Shown here: in pieces, positions 8,801 to 11,943 of the stretch
Position numbering within the stretch: the first letter of the stretch is position 1
Layout of the letters: every line of letters starts with the position of its first letter
Source of the DNA: Clostridia bacterium
GTDB taxonomy: Bacteria; Bacillota; Clostridia; Christensenellales; UBA1242
Direction: 5' to 3'
NCBI GenBank assembly: GCA_017622115.1
Contig: JAGART010000124.1
Location: 1 to 11,943, forward strand
DNA: 11,943 nt
Translations under genes and position numbers: made by a program
Notes under the pieces: generated by a model
Seen by the model: only the letters and a program-made list of their open reading frames with translations
Database searches by the model: none
What the model was told of the DNA's origin: nothing

Positions 8801-11800
8801 TGATATGTAGCACGTACATATTTCTCTAAACCTTTATCAAAACGTGGTGCAGATTCGTAACCCTCTTGTGAAGTTACCGTAGTTTGTCCAATTTTAGAGC
8901 CGTCATAGTCTGTGCGTTCGCAATAATAGAAGTATGTGCCAGACTCGTATTCGTTTCTATAATTTAACATAAAGTCTGTATTTACAGCAAATGCATATGA
9001 TTTTAAGAATGTAACATCTGGATTGTCAAGATTTTCGATTAAGTAATCAGCAAAATTATCACTGATAGAATTAATATATACATCATTTTCGATTAAATCA
9101 ATTAAGTTCCAATAAGGTGCTGTATTATCTACATATAAGTTTTGAGTTTTTTGATAATTTGTAAGATTTCCATTTACAATATAATCATTGCTATCTTTTG
9201 CTATGTAATGTACTGTTGTTTGATATTCTACATCAGCAAGTTTGTTTTCATTCTTTGTAATGTCTTCAATTTCAGCACGAGGAAGTAAGAGGTAGTAGTT
9301 GTAAATACCATTAACTTTCATCTTGTAGAATTCTGCAAGCATAAGTTTATCAACACTTAATCCGTTATTTACAATTTGCCACAACTCATCTTGTGTTTCT
9401 TTGTAAATGTATGTTACACCCTCAACTTCATTAGGGTCTTGTGAAAGTAATGTCTTTTCTGTTGCATCACAAGTTAAAAGTATAGGATTAGAAAATACTC
9501 TTGTTTCTGTGCTTGCACTATTTCCATCTGTACCATCTCTATTGAGGCGAGGTGAGTCTTTTGTATAAGTCTTTTTAGTAATAGTTATGTCATTAAATGC
9601 AATTTGAGCAGTGTAAATATCACTAGGGTCGCTCCAAGTAATACGAGCCTTGCTCTCATTTGTAATATTTTGAATTGTTACATCAATGTTTGTATAGTTG
9701 CTTAAACCTACTTGATAATTAAATGTTGGGGCTTGACCTGTAAGTTCAAAGTTAATTACTGTGTAGTTTGGAGTGAGGGTAGCATAAGAAAGTTTTGTAA
9801 AGTCTGTATAAGGATTACCACTCAAAATACCATCATAGTTTGCCAAGTCAAATAAAATCACACGATATCTACCAACACTTGTAAATGCTTTGTTAAGTTC
9901 TGTCAAAGAACGAGAATCATTAATTGTTAATGTGCCATTTGTAGTTGATGGCTTTGTTGAATAGAATGTTTGACTAGAAAATGCATAGTTTGATGTAGAA
10001 TTTCTAGCAAAAAATTGTACAGCAACTTGCATACGAGATGAATATTTGTATTCTCCTAATACTTCATTTAACTTATTAAACGCATCATCAACAGAATAAT
10101 AATATTTGTCGTAAATGTAGTTTCCTGCTAAACCGTTTGAGTTTTTCTCTTGCCACCAACTCATCATAACACTTGCAGGTAAAATGTTACTATCAATAAC
10201 TATTGAGTTTGGAGCATTTGCTCTTAAATTTGTTGTGTCAAAGTTGATTGAATTAAAAGTATCAGTTGTTGTTGCACGACCAAACTCATCAAAAACTATT
10301 TTACCACTTGCTGTGTTAGGGTAGTTAGGATAGTTTTCATATTCGCCTTTGTTATAACCAAATTGTAAGTTTACATCACCATATAGTTTGTCATTAGAAA
10401 TAACATTGTTGCGGTCAAGATAATATGTATAAGTCTTAACTTTTACATCACCCTCTAAATGTGCTTCATCAAACCCTTCATCATCATAAGTACGAGTGAT
10501 TACATATTTACCTTCTTGACTGGCTGAATCATTAAAGTATTTAGAAAATTCTATTTTCATCAATATATTAGTTTGATAATATGTTGCAGAAATACCTTCT
10601 TTTGTAACTTTATTTAATAAATCATAACCAGTACTGCTATCATATAATGTTACTTGTGTAGATTGTTCACTATATGGATAATTTTCAGAGTCTTGTGCAT
10701 AAGCAAAAGGATAGAAGTCTAATGTAATTGTTTTAATTTTGAAGTGTTCTTGTGGTTCTGTCCAACTGAATGTTAAGAAACGGCGATTTGTTGAGTAGTT
10801 GTTTGATACATATTGTCTATCTGTAATTTCACCCAAATTAGGATTTCTATTGTAGTCAAGACTTAATCCATCAGCAGATAAAAATTCATTATAACTACGT
10901 AAAGAACCCAAAGATTTGTCAAGGTTTACCTCGATATTTAATCCACCAGCATTTGAGTTGTTCATTGAATCCCAAACGTATAATGTGTATCTAAATTCTC
11001 CATTGTCAAGTGTGTGTGTAATAGCAGTAGTAATAGAATTTCCATCAATCAATACTTTTGAAGTGTAAGCATCAGTAGAGGTAGCACCAGGTGTAACTGT
11101 TACTGTTGCAAACCAGTTTTGTGCAAATTGAGTGCTTCCATTTGAAAATACTCGTGGAGTATAACTAGAATCATATCCATCATTAGCACTAAATCGTACT
11201 TCTTTTAATGCAAGATTAATGCTGTTTGTCGCTGTAACATTCATATTTGTAAATGCATTTTTAATAATTGCATTTGATTCATAAATGTTGTTATTTAATG
11301 TCCAGTTATAATCGTTACTAACAAAATCATAAATATCTGCAATTACTCCGTCTGTACTAGATATATCATTTGCTCTAATAGATTTGTGAGTACCCCAGTA
11401 AAAATTAGTGTCTTTTGTAATTACGTTTACATAAGCAGTTTGAGGTTCGATTTGTAATACTTGTGTATCTGTGTTATCTAAAATTGTAGCAAAAATTGCA
11501 GTATTGCCAGCGGCATCACTTAATAAAAGTATTGCAAGTTGTGTTGTGTTGATAATTTGAGATGATAATAAGTCTGTTGCTAAACTTTCTGTGTCTAGGT
11601 TGATTTTTTTGTATTCCATTGCAGGAGTAAATCCACCCAAAGTTGCGTTTGTCGGCATATATACTGCACCGCTATTTGCTTGTGCTTGAAGTGCAGAAAC
11701 TGTAACTTCGCTGTTAATATCAAAATTACTTGTTTTATTAATGCTTGCATACAAGTATTGTGCTGTAATAGGGGCGTTACTTTGCTTTTCATTCCAAGTC

Positions 11801-11943
11801 CAACCAAATGATGTGTTTGTAGTTAGATTAAATGAATTAGGATTACTTGCATCAAGTCGAGAGAAAATTACAGGTTCGTTATTTTCTTGTAATACACGGT
11901 TTCCTACAACTTGTACACCGCTAATTCCTGTAATAGGTGCTGT
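5824..11943 (-). CDS. Giant membrane-anchored surface protein with Ig-like repeats, C-terminal part (5' end outside window)
   Basis: The frame is open to the right edge, with 2039 residues visible. A TTG at 11754 is not convincing as a start, since 63 similar in-frame residues precede it and no signal peptide follows it. The family of the N-terminal half is not recognised; it is Asn/Ser/Thr/Tyr-rich, beta-strand-like and nearly cysteine-free. From visible residue about 939 onward, Ig-like module markers appear: DNTAP (939-943), GYYDIIEQDRAGN (1063-1075), DTQSP (1396-1400), then a series of G-x-Y-x-I strands about 85-100 residues apart. The protein ends in one hydrophobic helix of about 23 residues (2010-2032, AAIILMVV...) followed by RHRVKVR, so the body should lie outside the cell and the tail inside. 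There is no C-terminal LPXTG. It is probably an adhesin, stalk or other extracellular structural protein; no enzyme motif was seen. It lies upstream of and co-directional with the Rho-like gene, but a terminator separates them. Confidence 0.8.
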   Translation of the reverse strand, partial: TAPITGISGVQVVGNRVLQENNEPVIFSRLDASNPNSFNLTTNTSFGWTWNEKQSNAPITAQYLYASINKTSNFDINSEVTVSALQAQANSGAVYMPTNATLGGFTPAMEYKKINLDTESLATDLLSSQIINTTQLAILLLSDAAGNTAIFATILDNTDTQVLQIEPQTAYVNVITKDTNFYWGTHKSIRANDISSTDGVIADIYDFVSNDYNWTLNNNIYESNAIIKNAFTNMNVTATNSINLALKEVRFSANDGYDSSYTPRVFSNGSTQFAQNWFATVTVTPGATSTDAYTSKVLIDGNSITTAITHTLDNGEFRYTLYVWDSMNNSNAGGLNIEVNLDKSLGSLRSYNEFLSADGLSLDYNRNPNLGEITDRQYVSNNYSTNRRFLTFSWTEPQEHFKIKTITLDFYPFAYAQDSENYPYSEQSTQVTLYDSSTGYDLLNKVTKEGISATYYQTNILMKIEFSKYFNDSASQEGKYVITRTYDDEGFDEAHLEGDVKVKTYTYYLDRNNVISNDKLYGDVNLQFGYNKGEYENYPNYPNTASGKIVFDEFGRATTTDTFNSINFDTTNLRANAPNSIVIDSNILPASVMMSWWQEKNSNGLAGNYIYDKYYYSVDDAFNKLNEVLGEYKYSSRMQVAVQFFARNSTSNYAFSSQTFYSTKPSTTNGTLTINDSRSLTELNKAFTSVGRYRVILFDLANYDGILSGNPYTDFTKLSYATLTPNYTVINFELTGQAPTFNYQVGLSNYTNIDVTIQNITNESKARITWSDPSDIYTAQIAFNDITITKKTYTKDSPRLNRDGTDGNSASTETRVFSNPILLTCDATEKTLLSQDPNEVEGVTYIYKETQDELWQIVNNGLSVDKLMLAEFYKMKVNGIYNYYLLLPRAEIEDITKNENKLADVEYQTTVHYIAKDSNDYIVNGNLTNYQKTQNLYVDNTAPYWNLIDLIENDVYINSISDNFADYLIENLDNPDVTFLKSYAFAVNTDFMLNYRNEYESGTYFYYCERTDYDGSKIGQTTVTSQEGYESAPRFDKGLEKYVRATYQNIDEGITGSFPTKTGYYDIIEQDRAGNLRVYTVYVTENEHLIDASINESNIDISTNINSTQVMVDNVLIFDNAEQIIFNSKDFAIDSITTQDYWLKFKFQNQMNPTDVMEYYLAPTDAIFDLDIDNVTDDINVIISAFNTFIDEVSLKEQLAFGSQILVTISSRLNISNTDLKFYINTEGQLLINSEADFLNLITPDASNGIFTLKLPNTTNIPSTKLTAFNVFRNGDLQAYDTTLTPLPTLPHEFESEEALNGYIFTLANNVTYKFEFIDNFARKVTYSYPVDSSLIKRVEFSGETIEYAYNDTLYTYTSDDVRFIYQSSGLRIKLSITNFDTGEIIYQKSVTDEIDTQSPYFDFIQETLSSNIITLKFNADLGIHYYVHIEADNYTDTATKFDFVIYTHLPDVKLTDTSGSPIVNNITSKEVLISWNEITALFNPYVQITYPDGSSAPIESGVSVINEGTYTINLINDLGTYDNGTITFIIQEYAVSVYGVYQVNSTGELIQLFAHSSNYTYYFDNVATAIPHYMFLSNDSNWDRNIKIVCNEDKGLNFEVIAEYGNTRIYRVYGDYSYVLEVYFAVTRIPSLNISAYTNFRIDGDTTTRSSEFKTSAVNITWQTTFTDNTAQPDGTFNNIYSNFFTLELRYNGTLVGNYTTGSITLINSGIYEIRILDPVGQVHYFGLNSNATRFNLTLLTNVIYTVNDNAAIPYATYSSDVDVYIPNLEYYDSAPTIEIFRNNKPYTITPTESHYVFNQAGVYRINMRSSIQNIKGTSAEDLVATYQFTIVSPNEALKTYEFTSMTGYEIISIIRSGTDITEEIRGENEKILNLKIDEENIGIGRYEITVNVAKNGYIPSQNYTFNIWINNETATITPSRDWGTNETSAFTLTVNPTSVYENIGDCSIVVNGVTVLTINAENGATENVEPVTLEPYTEPGDYVIQLVSASGNILESHRITIKVPFNTAAIILMVVACAVVIGLVITFIIMRHRVKVR
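5848..5916 (-). other. C-terminal transmembrane anchor of the Ig-like surface protein
   Basis: These bases encode 23 uninterrupted small and hydrophobic residues, ending in Met and followed by the basic tail RHRVKVR. This is a classical stop-transfer segment obeying the positive-inside rule, placing the C-terminus in the cytoplasm. It is preceded by a beta-strand-rich module (SHRITIKV). Confidence 0.9.
5929..7542 (-). repeat. Ig-like repeat stack next to the membrane anchor
   Basis: About six degenerate modules share a strand-turn-strand signature: GTYTINLINDLG (visible residue 1509), a related GNTRIYRVYGDYSYVLEV (about 1606), GIYEIRILDPVG (1711), GVYRINM (1803), GRYEITV (1887) and GDYVIQLVSASG (1982). 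The spacing is 83-105 residues, the size of a bacterial Ig-like domain. Two modules also carry a VxIxW strand near their start (VLISW, VNITW). Similarity is at protein level only; no long DNA repeat was seen. Confidence 0.65.

Noticed and set aside
11752..11754. TTG (minus strand) as the start of the Ig-like surface gene
   Set aside because: 63 similar in-frame residues continue to the right edge, and no signal peptide follows this codon.
11595..11807. Minus-strand open frame of 70 codons near the right edge
   Set aside because: It overlaps the Ig-like gene in another frame on the same strand and lacks any recognisable features.
1..11943. Mollicute-type code (TGA as Trp), considered because of low GC
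   Set aside because: Tryptophans checked are TGG, and no in-frame TGA occurs across roughly 3900 codons.

Overview
The window is AT-rich coding DNA (GC roughly a third by eye) read with the standard bacterial code: every tryptophan checked is TGG, no TGA falls in frame, and all three visible stops are TAA. Two enormous Asn/Ser/Thr-rich surface proteins, a C-terminal membrane anchor followed by a short basic tail, a GGAG ribosome binding site and sigma-A-like promoter boxes suggest a low-GC Gram-positive bacterium, probably an uncultured clostridium-like or related host-associated Firmicute. That placement is inference; nothing here fixes the taxon.

Layout. (1) Positions 1-4377, plus strand: the C-terminal 1458 residues of a giant GLUG-motif, beta-helix-type surface protein whose start lies left of the window. 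(2) 4377-4416: a perfect 16-bp inverted repeat that forms a shared bidirectional terminator and touches the stop codons of both flanking genes. (3) 4415-5659, minus strand: a 414-residue protein with the overall architecture of transcription terminator Rho, but with catalytic ATPase residues replaced and the C-terminal end missing. (4) 5660-5823: its promoter, ribosome binding site and two AT-rich inverted repeats, then the terminator of the next gene. (5) 5824-11943, minus strand: the C-terminal 2039 residues of a second giant surface protein, made largely of Ig-like beta-sandwich repeats and ending in one transmembrane helix with a basic tail. Its start lies right of the window. There is no gene-free stretch longer than about 165 bases.

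How they may work together. The two giant proteins look like cell-surface adhesins or stalks; one is membrane-anchored at its C-terminus, while the other shows no C-terminal anchor. The Rho-like gene between them is the most unusual element. It keeps the Rho N-terminal domain, an OB/cold-shock-like region, the STFD segment and the Walker B aspartate, but the Walker A lysine is glutamine and the position of the catalytic glutamate is lysine. It looks like a pseudo-ATPase Rho paralogue with its own promoter and its own terminator. A functional link to the flanking surface genes is possible but not shown by the sequence.
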